Assembly: GCA_036245525.1 (NCBI GenBank)
Contig: BTPG01000005.1
Span: forward strand, 182,642,245 to 182,706,244
Source of the DNA: Semisulcospira habei
Lineage: Eukaryota; Mollusca; Gastropoda; Semisulcospiridae
Length of the DNA: 64,000 nt
Direction: 5' to 3'
Part shown: positions 54,246 through 64,000 of the stretch, one piece after another
Position numbering within the stretch: the first letter of the stretch is position 1
How the letters are laid out: each line of letters begins with the position of its first letter
Notes under the pieces: model-generated
What the model was told of the DNA's origin: nothing
Seen by the model: the letters and a program-made list of their open reading frames with translations, nothing else
Databases searched by the model: none
Made by a program: the position numbers and the translations under genes

Positions 54246-54319
54246 TTTGCCGCGTCATCGTTGTGACGCGTTTTTATTACCGTACGCGTTATGACGAATA
54301 TGTCCTTTGATATTCACCT

Positions 54320-54450
54320 TTAACACTTCACAGTGTGACATGGATCAGACATGATAGTTCAAGGGTAGTGACAGATTAGCTTGGCGCCTAAAGGCGCCAA
54401 GCTAATTTGTCACTACCCTTGAACTATCATGTCAGATCCATCTCCCAAAG
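54320..54450. mobile_element. Family A2-type hairpin (54343-54438)
   Basis: TTAACACTTCACAGTGTGAC at the left. The stem carries GTGACAGATTAGC facing GCTAATTTGTCAC, where most copies have GTGCCAGATTAGC/GCTAATCTGGCAC. The right end is not clear. Confidence 0.75.
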
Positions 54451-55090
54451 CCGGTATACTGTATCTATAGACGCGTCCAAAAGTTAAGAAATTAAATCAT
54501 TGTTTTGTTCAAACGGAAGGTTCAAAAAAGAGCTCGGGACAGCTCTAGTTTATGACTTAGTTTAATCCCCTTATGCATATAGACACCGGTGCTGAAAACA
54601 GTACAGGTGAACGCGTGAACCAGGGGGTTAAACTGGTTTCCAGTCTTTGTGTTGAAATGTTGTCACGGGGTCCAGACGGCCTGTTCATATCGTTTGCTGA
54701 ATGTACATAGGCGGCCCTTGCGTTTTTGGAAGGGCCTTACTTACGGTGACCTGAAGTCCTAAAACGTTTCTCATGTTGAGAGTGGTGCTTAAATATTTAT
54801 CTGTGACATATTTTGTAAGGAGAGGTCGCCAGGGTATCAGACCACAGTTGTAAATTTTGTTCGGAAAATGGCGACGTCCTTGACCCACGAACACAATGTT
54901 TTGACTTCGCTTTTCAGGTGAACTGAAAGGTTATTCGATGCTCTACTGTTGGACTATCAGTGAGCGCAACCGCATCGGGTCGTTGTCTGCCGCAACGATC
55001 ATGATCACAAGGAATGCTTGAAAGATTGTTTGTAATGTGTGAAGTTGTTATTGAAGGCGGACCGACTGTACCAGTAACAGGCCTAGATAC
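54451..55090. other. Stretch without recognised gene
   Basis: 54562-54630 looks like the outer parts of a family B element without hairpin (AATCCCCTTATGC ... GGGGGTTAA). Confidence 0.4.
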
Positions 55091-55094
55091 TCAC

Positions 55095-56170
55095 GCGCCC
55101 TCTTGCAGACAGAACTTTGGTGGCCAATATACAACTGAGGTGGGCAAGAGGCTGCTTAACTCCATGTCTCTTGCAGACAGAACTTTGGTGGCCAATATAC
55201 AACTGAGGTGGGCAAGAGGCTGCTTAACCCCATGTCTCTTGCAGACAGAACTTTGATGGCCTATATACAACTGCGGTGGGCAGGAGGCTGCTTATACCCA
55301 TGTCTCTTGCAGACAGAATTTTGATGGCCAATATACAACTGAGGCGGGCAAGAGGCTGCTTAACCCCATGTCTCTTGCAGACAGAACTTTGGTGGCCTAT
55401 ATACAACTGAGGTGGGCAAGAGGCTGCTTAACCCCATGTCTCTTGCAGACAGAACTTTGGTGGCCTATATACAACTGAGGTGGGCAAGAGGCTGCTTATC
55501 CCCATGTCTCTTGCAGACAGAACTTTGGTGGCCTATAATTATGCAACTGAGGTGGGCAAGAGGCTGCTTATCCCCATGTCTCTTGCAGACAGAACTTTGG
55601 TGGCCAATATACAACTGAGGTGGCCAAGAGGCTGTCTCTTGCAGACAGAAATTTGGTGGCCTATAATTAATCAACTGAGGTGGGCAAGAGGCTGCTTAAC
55701 CCCATGTCTCTTGCAGACAGAACTTTGGTGGCCTATATACAACTGAGGTGGCCAGGAGGCTGTCTCTTGCAGACAGAACTTTGGTGGCCTATAATTAATC
55801 AACTGAGGTGGGCAAGAGGCTGCTTATCCCCATGTCTCTTGCAGACAGAACTTTGATGGCCTATATACAACTGCGGTGGGCAGGAGGCTGCTTATACCCA
55901 TGTCTCTTGCAGACAGAACTTTGATGGCCTATATACAACTGAGGTGGGCAAGAGGCTGCTTATACCCATGTCTCTTGCAGACAGAATTTTGATGGCCTAT
56001 ATACAACTGCGGTGGGCAGGAGGCTGCTTATACCCATGTCTCTTGCAGACAGAACTTTGGTGGCCTATATACAACTGAGGTGGGCAAGAGGCTGCTTATA
56101 CCCATGTCTCTTGCAGACAGAACTTTGGTGGCCTATATACAACTGCGGTGGGCAGGAGGCTGCTTATCCC
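55095..56170. repeat. About 68-bp minisatellite
   Basis: Roughly 16 units containing TCTCTTGCAGACAGAACTTT, GGTGGCCTATATACAACTG and GGTGGGCAAGAGGCTGC. Some units are shortened. CTCTTGCAG and GCAAGAGGC in each unit can pair and resemble family B stem ends. Confidence 0.92.
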
Positions 56171-56640
56171 CTTCACTGTCAGTAGATATAGACTGTGTTT
56201 TGGAAATCAGCATAAAATTAGCGTCATAGATCCGCATAAGTCAGAGTAGCATGGATACATGGATACAATGTGGTGTCTGCAACTCTCTCGTTTTACAGCT
56301 CTCTGACTCATCAGGGTGCAAAATCAGACGCCAATACCTATACAGCAATTCCACTGTCCGCGTAATCAGCACTCTGAACCGGCAGAGCGTCTGGCGTCCC
56401 ATGTCTTTCTGGTCTAATCAGCCACCTCCGTCCTTCCTCCCCCCACCCAATACACTACCCCTCCCACCCACCCACCCCCCCCCCTCACCCTCTTCCTTAT
56501 GTAGGTCTAATTAAAGACCTCTGATGTCTTTTGTCGCCGTAAGTCCGTCTCTGCCAGTGGCCGCAGTCTGTGTTGACAATAAATTCCTTACTTCAACGCC
56601 AAGTCCAAGCCGTTCGTTGGGTAAGGATACATTGTGGTGT
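56171..56640. other. Stretch without recognised gene
   Basis: Family B-like flank TGTCAGTAGATATAGACTG at 56178 and C-rich tract at 56430-56490. Confidence 0.45.
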
Positions 56641-56644
56641 CAGC

Positions 56645-56957
56645 AAGAGGCATAGATCCTCATGGGCCCCGCAGTTGCGGGGGCTCATGAGGATCTATGC
56701 CTCTTGCAGTTGCGGGGGCTCATGAGGATCTATGCCTCTTGCAGTTGCGGGGGCTCATGAGGATCTATGCCTCTTGCAATTGCGGGGGCTCATGAGGATC
56801 TATGCCTCTTGCAGTTGCGGGGGCTCATGAGGATCTATGCCTCTTGCAATTGCGGGGGCTCATGAGGATCTATGCCTCTTGCAGTTGCGGGGGCTCATGA
56901 GGATCTATGCCTCTTGCAATTGCGGGGGGGCTCATGAGGATCTATACCTCTTGCAGC
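56645..56957. repeat. Family B hairpin whose right arm is amplified about eight times
   Basis: One normal hairpin (GCAAGAGGCATAGATCCTCA ... CTCTTGC) is followed by repeated 35-bp units CAGTTGCGGGGGCTCATGAG plus GATCTATGCCTCTTG, alternating CAGTTGC and CAATTGC. Confidence 0.92.
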
Positions 56958-57440
56958 TGTCCCTTCCCCCTTACCCCTCCAACACCACCCCTATATTATC
57001 CTAAGTAACCCATCCCGTCCCCGCCCCCCTCCCCTCATCCCCCTCACTCCAACTAACACCAACACCTCAAAGCTTAAAATTTCCAAGCACCGGGCTGGCA
57101 TTGGATAATTCTGTACTTTGTAAAGACCTTTACCTCAATCCGGGACAAAATTATTGGCCGAAATCTGAAAACCAGAGACAAACACCCTCATAAACCTGGC
57201 CATGGTGATGGACTTCTTGAAGAGCTACGCCTTTGCTTGTCAAGTTTCGTACGTGTTTGTCACATTTATATCTGTGTTTGTCGGTTCACATCTGTTGTTG
57301 ATAGAATAGCCCCCGCCCCCCCCCCCTCCCCCCACCCCCCGGGAGATCTAGGTCGTTCAAGCTATTGTTGATATCCGGTCCTGGACACCGATTGGCTAGC
57401 TGGGCTGTCTCCAAACATAGTCGCAGATTTATGTCCTTCG
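56958..57440. other. Stretch without recognised gene
   Basis: C-rich tracts at 56960-57050 and 57308-57345; no gene. Confidence 0.4.
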
Positions 57441-57459
57441 AACTCCTGTCAACGAAAAA

Positions 57460-57540
57460 CAGCAAGAGACATAGATGCAAATGCGGGGGGCTCAAGAGGC
57501 GAATGCGGGGGCTCATGAGGATCTATTCCTCTTGCAGACG
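57460..57540. repeat. Family B hairpin, rearranged
   Basis: GCAAGAGACATAGATGC, two GAATGCGGGGG/CTCA blocks, then GAGGATCTATTCCTCTTGC. Confidence 0.65.
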
Positions 57541-58590
57541 GATGCGGTTTTAGGAAATTGACCTCAACGGGACGTCGGGGTTGTGAATATATCACCCAAA
57601 CTTCGCTTGTCTCAGTTTTGCCTGAGTGTCGTTCGCGGTCGGACTGTAAAATTCGAAAGCTCTCGGAAAGTAAGTGTACACAAACGAGACGGTGGTTATA
57701 TGTTATCTGTTAACAAACACTCATTTTCCAGTTGAGGTCGGTTATCTCTGAACACACCAGATAGCAAGCCCGTGGTTGTGTTATGACCCTCTGCGTTTAC
57801 CTGTGAGTACGATTGTTGGCCGTTAATTTCCGTTTGTTGTTTAAAGATTAGGTAAAGATTAGGTAACGTAGCGTGTCTTGTTTTATATCTATGTCTTGTA
57901 GCGTTTCCTTTTAAAACTTAAGTCGTGCAGTGTTTCTTTTTTTGAATTTAAGTCATGCAGCAGTTCATGTCTTAAATGTAAGTCAGGTCGTGTTACATAT
58001 AGCGTTTTCGTTTTAGCGGATTCAGTCCCGACACCACAGTAAGATATATGGCTCGACCATGATAGTTCAAGGGTGGTGCCAGAATAGCTTGTCGATTTGT
58101 CTCTTGAATTGTAATACGGTCCTCAGAGGACAAATCCCAAAATGTGGTCATTTCGTACATACGACACAGTGAGTGAAGTGTAAATCGTGGAGCCAGCGGC
58201 CTTATTTTAAAATGACCGTACTTGTTCTAGATTTTAGGGCATGTTAAAATGGCAACGTCACGTAATTTAAATTTAAATTTTAATCATGAAGCGAGTCTTA
58301 TTTAAAACTACGTGTCGTCTACTTCCCTTATTACAAGGTCGGGTGTAACATCACTGTTTGATCAGTCCCGACAGCTCTTCATGTAACTTTCATCGCTTTT
58401 AACAAACTTCGGATGTAAAGACAACGAACAATATAAACAATATAAAGCATTAAACCACCGAGACCGCTACGGTAGCCAGGCAGGCCTAGCCGGAGGCACC
58501 GGAACAGCAGCTGGCTCCCAACACCTGTCTCCCTCTCCCCCCAGCCCACTCACCCTTGATCCTTCCCCAGTTTAATAACCAGAAGTAATA
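57541..58590. other. 1 kb without recognised gene
   Basis: Degenerate tandem units of TTTAAGTCATGCAGC type at 57890-58000 (see 58797) and a truncated family A element at 58023-58100 (GCTCGACCATGATAGTTCAA). No gene. Confidence 0.5.
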
Positions 58591-58796
58591 ATTACGTTTT
58601 GTTTGTTTGTTTGTTTGTTTGTTGTTTGTGTGTGTGTGTGTGGGGGGGGGGGGGGTGTTTGTTTTTTGCGCACCACCAGCAAGCCAGCAATAATGGTCAA
58701 TTGGTTGACCGTGGCAGGGAAACAAGAAGAAGAAGAACAACAATGCGTTGCCTTGAGATTTGTTATTCCGAAGTTGACTCATTTAGTTTATCGATT

Positions 58797-59215
58797 TAAG
58801 TCGTCGTGTATTAAAATTTCTTGTTCTAAACATAAAACGTGCAGCGTTCCTTGTTTTACGTTTAGGTCATGCGGCGATTATTGTTTTAAACTGAATTAAC
58901 TCCTTCAGCCCGACACACGTATTTCCCAACTTTTGGAGGTGTCATCTAACGACTGTGCACCTGTTGCAGGAGACGGATCGACCATGATCATTCAAGGGTA
59001 GTGCCAGATTAGCTTGGCGCCGACAGGCGCCAAGCTAATCTGGCACTGCCCTTGAATAATCATGGTCGACCCATCTCCTGCTGTAGTGCGCCAGGGCTGA
59101 ATTGGGTTAATTCATCATATATTAGAATTTCTTGTTCTAAACATAAATCGTGCAGCGATTCTTGTTTTACGTTTAGGTCATGTGGCGATGATTGTTTTAA
59201 ACTGAAATAATACAG
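58797..59215. repeat. About 100-bp tandem repeat pair, one unit holding a family A element
   Basis: AATTTCTTGTTCTAAACATAA, CGTGCAGCG, TTTACGTTTAGGTCATG and TTGTTTTAAACTGAA occur at 58815-58895 and again at 59127-59205. Confidence 0.8.
58896..59110. mobile_element. Family A element, complete
   Basis: TTAACTCCTTCAGCCCG ... AGGGCTGAATTGGGTTAA. The stem carries ATGATCATTCAAGGG/CCCTTGAATAATCAT. It sits in a tandem repeat whose other unit lacks it. Confidence 0.9.
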
Positions 59216-59395
59216 CGTTTAAAACTGCTCATTAAGCATAATGCAAAAGGACGCTTGAGCACAGTTTTTTTCCCAAAAGACTCTCACTTGATACATTTAT
59301 GATAACAATCTATTGTTGGTCTGTCAGTAGTGTTGTAGATCCAGAATCACAGAGTAAAGTGCAAAACCACATTGTTCACGCAGTCCAGGAGCCAG

Positions 59396-59625
59396 CTGCA
59401 AGAGTGAGCATAATGATGCGCCAGAAACTAAGCAAGGTGCTCCGCTCCAGCGCCGCTACACTCACCCCGCTATAGCGCCACTACACTCACCCCGCTATAG
59501 CGCCGCTACACTCACCCCGCTATAGCGCCACTACATTCACCCCGCTATAGCGCCACTACACTCACCCCGCTATAGCGGAGCACCTTGCTTAGTGGCTGGC
59601 GCAAGACTAAGCTCACCCATGCAAC
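59396..59625. repeat. Family I palindrome with a 25-bp array in its loop
   Basis: Left arm ACTAAGCAAGGTGCTCCGCT; right arm AGCGGAGCACCTTGCTTAGT, extending to GCGCCAG / CTGGCGC. Between them about five units of CACTACACTCACCCCGCTATAGCGC-type sequence (59449-59570), each of which holds TATAGCG from the stem edge. Confidence 0.85.
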
Positions 59626-59809
59626 TGGCCCCAGAATCACAGACCATCACACATTAAGCCTAAGGTCCAAAATTACAGACCACCACACACAGAGCCACGA
59701 TTGTCGGCTTACTGTTCCTTACCGTACCGTATTATATGTCTCTCTTTCCTGGGTCCAATTTATTCCCAATTAAGGAGGTTATCCTTTTTATTTATCATTT
59801 GAACTACTT

Positions 59810-59951
<142 letters not shown>

Positions 59952-60049
59952 AGGGGGGGGGGGAGGGAGGGGGGAGGAGGGGGTGTCTGAAAAAAGGAGT
60001 ATGTCTGCCTATGTGAACAGTGTTGTCAATTGTTTGCAAGTATTATGTT

Positions 60050-60172
60050 TTACTTATATGCATGTGCATCTGTAGTTAGCAACGTCAGGTTTGTAAAATG
60101 GCTGTGTCAATAACGATGTCAATGGCTTAACCGTTGTAAAATAAAGTTTCATTGATTCATTGATTCATTACC
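60050..60172 (+). mobile_element. LINE 3' tail
   Basis: ATGGCTGTGTCAATAACG, GATGTCAATGGC and AAAATAAAGTTTCATTG followed by ATTGATTC repeats; matches 32228-32290 on the other strand. Confidence 0.6.
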
Positions 60173-60204
60173 TTGCACCTTTCGTACTGCACAATGGCTC
60201 GAGA

Positions 60205-60325
60205 GGGCTGCCTTTAGACAGCAAAAGCCAGCATGCCCATTTTGTTTATAGAAAAGCGAGATTTTCATTGTTATACAATGAAAATCTCGCCTTTCCCAAA
60301 AATGGATATACTGGCTTAAGGCAGA
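60205..60325. repeat. Family O palindrome
   Basis: CCATTTTGTTTATAGAAAAGC and GAGATTTTCATTG face CAATGAAAATCTCGC and CCCAAAAATGGATATACTGGC. Confidence 0.7.
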
Positions 60326-60569
60326 GGCCTGCTTGGCGTTGAACCCCAACTAAGTAATTGTATTGTAAGTTACCTACTTGTAATAAAAGTGATTGAAGGA
60401 TCGTTTCAACGCATACAGAAAAACATGAATCAGACTGTCTTGTGAAACAAATTTGAGATAAGGAATTTTTGTAACACTGTATTTATTTCGACAAATCTCT
60501 CATCTCTTGTAGGCAGCCCGCGATTGCTAAATTTCTCGTACGTTACGCATTTAGTCCTGCGGTCGAAAT

Positions 60570-60755
60570 TAGAAATTTAGGAGTTGTCCTCAGTAGATTG
60601 CATAAGCAGTGATTGACCAGGATAGTTCAAGGGTGATGCCAGTATGTCATGCTAGTTCTAGAGTGGTTTCAGAATGGCTTGGCGCCCAGAGGCGCCAAGC
60701 CATTCTAAAACCACTCTTGAACTATCATGGTCGATCCTTAGGTTGTATAAGTTAA
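60570..60755. mobile_element. Family A element with two left arms (60610-60736)
   Basis: GATTGACCAGGATAGTTCAAG is followed by a second left arm TCATGCTAGTTCTAGAGTGG before GGCGCC; the single right arm ends TTGAACTATCATGGTCGATC. It lies about 50 bp before the SLC1 exon acceptor. Confidence 0.7.
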
Positions 60756-60793
60756 CGTGTATTGTTAAACCTACGTTTTCTTTTGTCTTGCAG

Positions 60794-61821
60794 GTTTAAC
60801 ACAGCACGTCTTCGAAAAACCTCACAACAGAGAGAACCAGTACCAGCAAAGGACACAACGCCTGGATCAGTCTCTACATAATAAGTCGCGACGTAATATA
60901 GGGAAATACATGACTGTGAATAACGACAGTCTGTAAGAATAGTCTGTAAGACGTCAAAACAGCCGCTTAGTTGGAATCCGTGTGTTGTTTTGTAGTTGTA
61001 ATATTAGACTGCAGCTATCATCGTTAACAACAGGAAAGGATTGGTTGAAAATAGATAGCTACTTTGTTGTGCTAGTGCCATTGATCAAACGGTTATTGCC
61101 AAACAACAGCTGCTAAATTAGAATCCTGTTGTTGTTTAGCAGCTGTAATATTGGACAGTACTGTGATACGGAAAGGCAGCGCAGGCTTGACTGAATTTAG
61201 GAGAGTTGTGTTGTATATTAACGACATTGCTCAAAGGTTATTTCAAAATACAACAAACCTAACAGCAAACAGAAACAGCAGCAGCACCACCAACAACAGC
61301 AGCAACGACAACAGCAGGAACATCTGAGGAGTTCAGAATAGTTGATTGTACCGCCTACACCATTACTGCTTGCAAGTTATATCTATACCGCCACCGAGAC
61401 CAACACGACCAGCAGCAACAACATCAAAAACGACGTCCACCTCAGCAAAACAAATATTTTTGGGGGTAAAAAGTAGCAAAAACTATAATCAACATGGCAA
61501 GCAACGCAGAGGCAGGTCAGTGGTCCGCTGACGAAGACAAATCCAAGAATGACAGCGAGCGGACTTTAGGCCAGAAGATACTGCGCCAACTACGGAACAA
61601 CCTGCTGGTGCTGCTGCTCATCTTGTCGCTGGGCATGGGCATCGTCCTCGGGGTCTGTCTGCGTCTCCGTGAAGAACCGTACTCAGAGCGCGAACTGATG
61701 TATCTCCGCTTTCCTGGAGAACTTCTCATGAACATGCTGAAACTGCTCATCCTGCCTCTCATCGTGGCCAGTCTCATCTCAGGCATGACCTCCTTGGACG
61801 CCCGTGCGTCCGGCAAACTAG
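60794..61821 (+). CDS. SLC1-family transporter, exon with 5' leader and first coding segment (CDS 61494-61821)
   Basis: A splice acceptor (TTTTCTTTTGTCTTGCAG) ends at 60793, so 60794-61493 is probably a 5'-untranslated exon part rich in CAA/CAG/AAC. The start is ATG at 61494 in a good context (AACATGG). The 109 codons plus one base encode a polar N-terminus, TM1 ([19 protein letters not shown], about residues 36-57), and [20 protein letters not shown] with [14 protein letters not shown], the conserved TM2 region of excitatory amino-acid transporters. The donor is CTAG|GTCAGT. The family moves glutamate/aspartate or neutral amino acids with sodium across the plasma membrane; the exact substrate cannot be read from this part. 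Confidence 0.93.
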
Positions 61822-62034
61822 GTCAGTCAAGGGAATAGAGACTGTCTGAAAATCAGAAATAGGAGAAAGTTTGCACCTGTTTGACGCAAACTGGATTAAA
61901 AGCGCGGACAAACATCCGATATCGCATATGTGTCCGTGCTTTTCATCCACAATTTTCTTCGACCCACTGCTGAATTCCGAACAACGTTCATTGCCCTACT
62001 TTTGTCAAAAAGTGTTCTGCACAAGACATACAGT

Positions 62035-62115
62035 TCATTTTTGTGAAAAAAAGATTTTCATTGTGTTACAATAAAAATGTCGCTTTTCACAAAAGGGATT
62101 TACAATCGTTTGCCT
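62035..62115. repeat. Family O palindrome in SLC1 intron
   Basis: CATTTTTGTGAAAAAAAGATT and TTCATTG face CAATAAAAATGTCGC and TTTTCACAAAAGGGA. Confidence 0.65.
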
Positions 62116-62418
62116 TCAAATGGAAATAGCTAGGCACTAAACAGTACTTACTATAAAACAGCAGACTGTTTTGTACTCGTCTTTTGAAAATATATACATA
62201 TTTCTTTTTCTTTGTTGGATAATTATTTCGTTGAATTTACAAGCTTTCCAGTCGCCGTTTTGGTCATATTTTCTGCGGTTGTCTGAATTTCTACTTTTTT
62301 AAAATTGTATTTCAATGAGAATTTTGCTATTCGACAAAATTCAGATACTGGACTTTGCGCAATGTTAGTACAGCTTGGAGGCACCCATCTTAGTTCTTCT
62401 TGTTGCCACGTGTGCTAG

Positions 62419-62584
62419 GTCTTCGGGCCGTGGTGTACTACCTTACCACTACGCTGGCTGCTGTGATTCTGGGCATTATACTGGTGGTCAGCATCAAACC
62501 AGGGGCGCGCGGAGACCGGCCTACAAATGACGGGACACTGGGCAGGGAGGTGGAGCCGGCTGATACCTTTCTGGACCTCATCAG
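62419..62584 (+). CDS. SLC1-family transporter, second coding exon (TM3 region)
   Basis: The acceptor is TGTGCTAG and the donor is ATCAG|GTGAGT. Joined to the first coding exon it restores [11 protein letters not shown] across the intron. TM3 ([20 protein letters not shown]) follows, then a polar loop and FLDLIR, all characteristic of SLC1/EAAT proteins. The exon ends in phase 2. No further coding exon is recognised before 64000, so the gene continues outside the window. The intron between the two exons holds a family O palindrome. Confidence 0.93.
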
Positions 62585-62589
62585 GTGAG

Positions 62590-63320
62590 TTGTTTATGTT
62601 GTTGTTGTTGTTGTTGTTGTTGGAGATGCTGGCGTGTTTTTTTTTGTTTTGGAGGACGTGTTTTGTGTGTGTGTCGGAGGGGGGGGGGAGTGGATGATGT
62701 GCGGGGTGGGGGCTGCTGTTGTTGATTGTGGTTGCTTGTTTCTTATTGTTTTGCGTTTTTTTTTTTCTCTTTGGGTTTGGGGGAGGGGATTTAGGGGGAG
62801 GGGGTGGCGTGGTGATGGGGACTGGGGTTGCGGTTGTGGGGCGGCAATGACGATAGTGGAAAGGAGAATTATTGTTGGCGTGTCTTGATTGTTGAGTTAT
62901 TTGCGTTCATACTCTCTCAGCATCACTTCACTTTGTATGTCCTAACACACGCAAAAATATTCCCTCCAAAGACAGTCTCTGTTATGTCGCATCTTTCCTT
63001 CTGAGTTTCTTTTTATCTTATTTTGGTTATATCATTATGTTTTTTTTTTCTCTGCACTTTGCTGCACATAATCACTCCAGGATATTATGCAGATGACCCG
63101 GGTTCACTGGGGCAGACGCACGCAATGTCTGTGTTGCCATGTGTTCGCGATGTGCCACGTCTCGTTTTGTTTTGACGGGAGGGTCCATTAATGTTTTGTT
63201 TGACAAAGCTTATCTGAGCTCACCGAAAGTTCTCAACCTCATTTTACAAGACGTTCGGTTCCCAATTTAGACTAAAATAGCGGCGACAGCAGCGCAAGTC
63301 ATGAACACGGAGCATGGGGT
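62590..63320. other. SLC1 intron
   Basis: GTT repeat at 62601-62622 and G-rich tracts at 62675-62840. No further coding exon recognised. Confidence 0.5.
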
Positions 63321-63385
63321 TCACTCTGGTTGTCTTCCTCCATTCGCCGCAGCTGCAGCGAATAGAGGAAGACCAACCAGTGTGA
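63321..63385. repeat. Family G palindrome in SLC1 intron
   Basis: TCACTCTGGTTGTCTTCCTC and CATTCGCCGC face GCAGCGAATAG and AGGAAGACCAACCAGTGTGA. Confidence 0.75.
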
Positions 63386-63569
63386 CATAGATTCTCACGA
63401 GCTCCTGCAGAGGAACCGCTTTTGGGTAGTGCCAACCTGATTATATTAGCGCCTACATGCCATTTCTTCCCCCATCCTGCTCCGCTACCTGTAAAAATGT
63501 CTTAGCAGTATAACAGATCCACAATGTAATGAATTTCTGCCCTATACTGACTAGTCTACTACCCCAGTA

Positions 63570-63662
63570 GCAAGAGCTCTGCGGGCTGACGTCGGCCGCA
63601 ATGGGCCCGCGCACAGCCGTGCGCGGACCCACTGCGACCGTCGTCGGCCCGTTGACCTTTGC

Positions 63663-63665
<3 letters not shown>
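63570..63665. repeat. Family H palindrome, diverged
   Basis: GCTGACGTCGGCCGCAATGGG and CCCGCGCAC face GTGCGCGGACCCACTGCG and ACCGTCGTCGGCCCG. Confidence 0.65.
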
Positions 63666-63702
<37 letters not shown>

Positions 63703-63957
63703 ATGGTATTTATATAGCGCATTTCTCATATATGTATAATATAACTCAATGCGCAGGACATAGCCGCGAACTGAACCCAACAAGCACGCTCACGTGAATC
63801 ACGCGCACTCACTCACACACTGTACACAAACACAGAACATTCACGTTGTGCTACGGGCAAGCTCAAGCGAGCTACTGAAGTTGGTTTTTTGAAATTCAAA
63901 TCGTTTGTATTTGAAATTTGATTAAGTTGGCTGAAAATCATACCAAAGTGGCTTACT
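63661..63957 (-). mobile_element. SINE type 2, reverse copy without head
   Basis: The order is the reverse complement of the 3376-3836 copy: an (ATT)n run, TATATAGCGCATT, CGCGCACTCACTCAC, GGGCAAGCTCAAGCGAGC, then CAAATTTCAAATACAAACG (read on the minus strand) and ACCAAAGTGG. The tRNA-like head is not present before 64000. Confidence 0.75.
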
Positions 63958-64000
63958 GAGTATATAGGCCTACAGACTAAAGACAGTAAATTGATATTTG

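Noticed and set aside
56645..56957. CRISPR-like array
   Set aside because: The units are directly adjacent without unique spacers and are clearly an amplified hairpin arm in an animal genome.

Overview
This is nuclear DNA of an animal, most likely a marine mollusc (inference). It has spliced genes with GT/AG introns, long CA/GT, GA and ATT microsatellites, tRNA-derived SINEs, non-LTR retrotransposons and very many short fold-back DNA elements. No bacterial, organellar or viral gene set is seen. Species cannot be named from the sequence.

Two host genes can be supported. (1) On the minus strand, about 17822 down to 2401, eight exons with matching phases encode a secreted CAP-superfamily protein: signal-like segment, CAP domain, CRISP-like cysteine hinge, a long Q/R/Y/H-rich region, one ShKT domain split by an intron, a basic linker, and a second ShKT domain ending at the stop codon. 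The exon with the start codon was not found. (2) On the plus strand from about 60794, the 5' part of an SLC1-family (EAAT-like) amino-acid transporter is present: one exon with a long leader and the start codon, then a second coding exon. The rest lies beyond the window.

From about 18 to 60 kb I find no host gene. It is a repeat landscape: one full-length non-LTR retrotransposon (45365-49291, minus), a 5'-truncated sister copy inside the last intron of the CAP gene (4163-6761, plus, with a 112-bp target duplication), degraded LINE pieces, two tRNA-derived SINE families, minisatellites of 16, 24, 25, 32, 35, 48, 52 and about 68 bp, and dozens of palindromic elements.

The palindromes are the most striking feature. 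Several families with unrelated sequence (named A to P here) share one architecture. Most have outer ends that are inverted repeats bounded by TTAA, around a nearly perfect long hairpin with a very small loop. TTAA targets point to piggyBac-type mobilisation. Individual copies carry matching changes in both arms, so stems stay paired while sequence drifts. Some elements abut by sharing a single TTAA, some are nested, and some carry tandem arrays in the hairpin loop. No transposase is encoded in the window. Family letters are local labels only.
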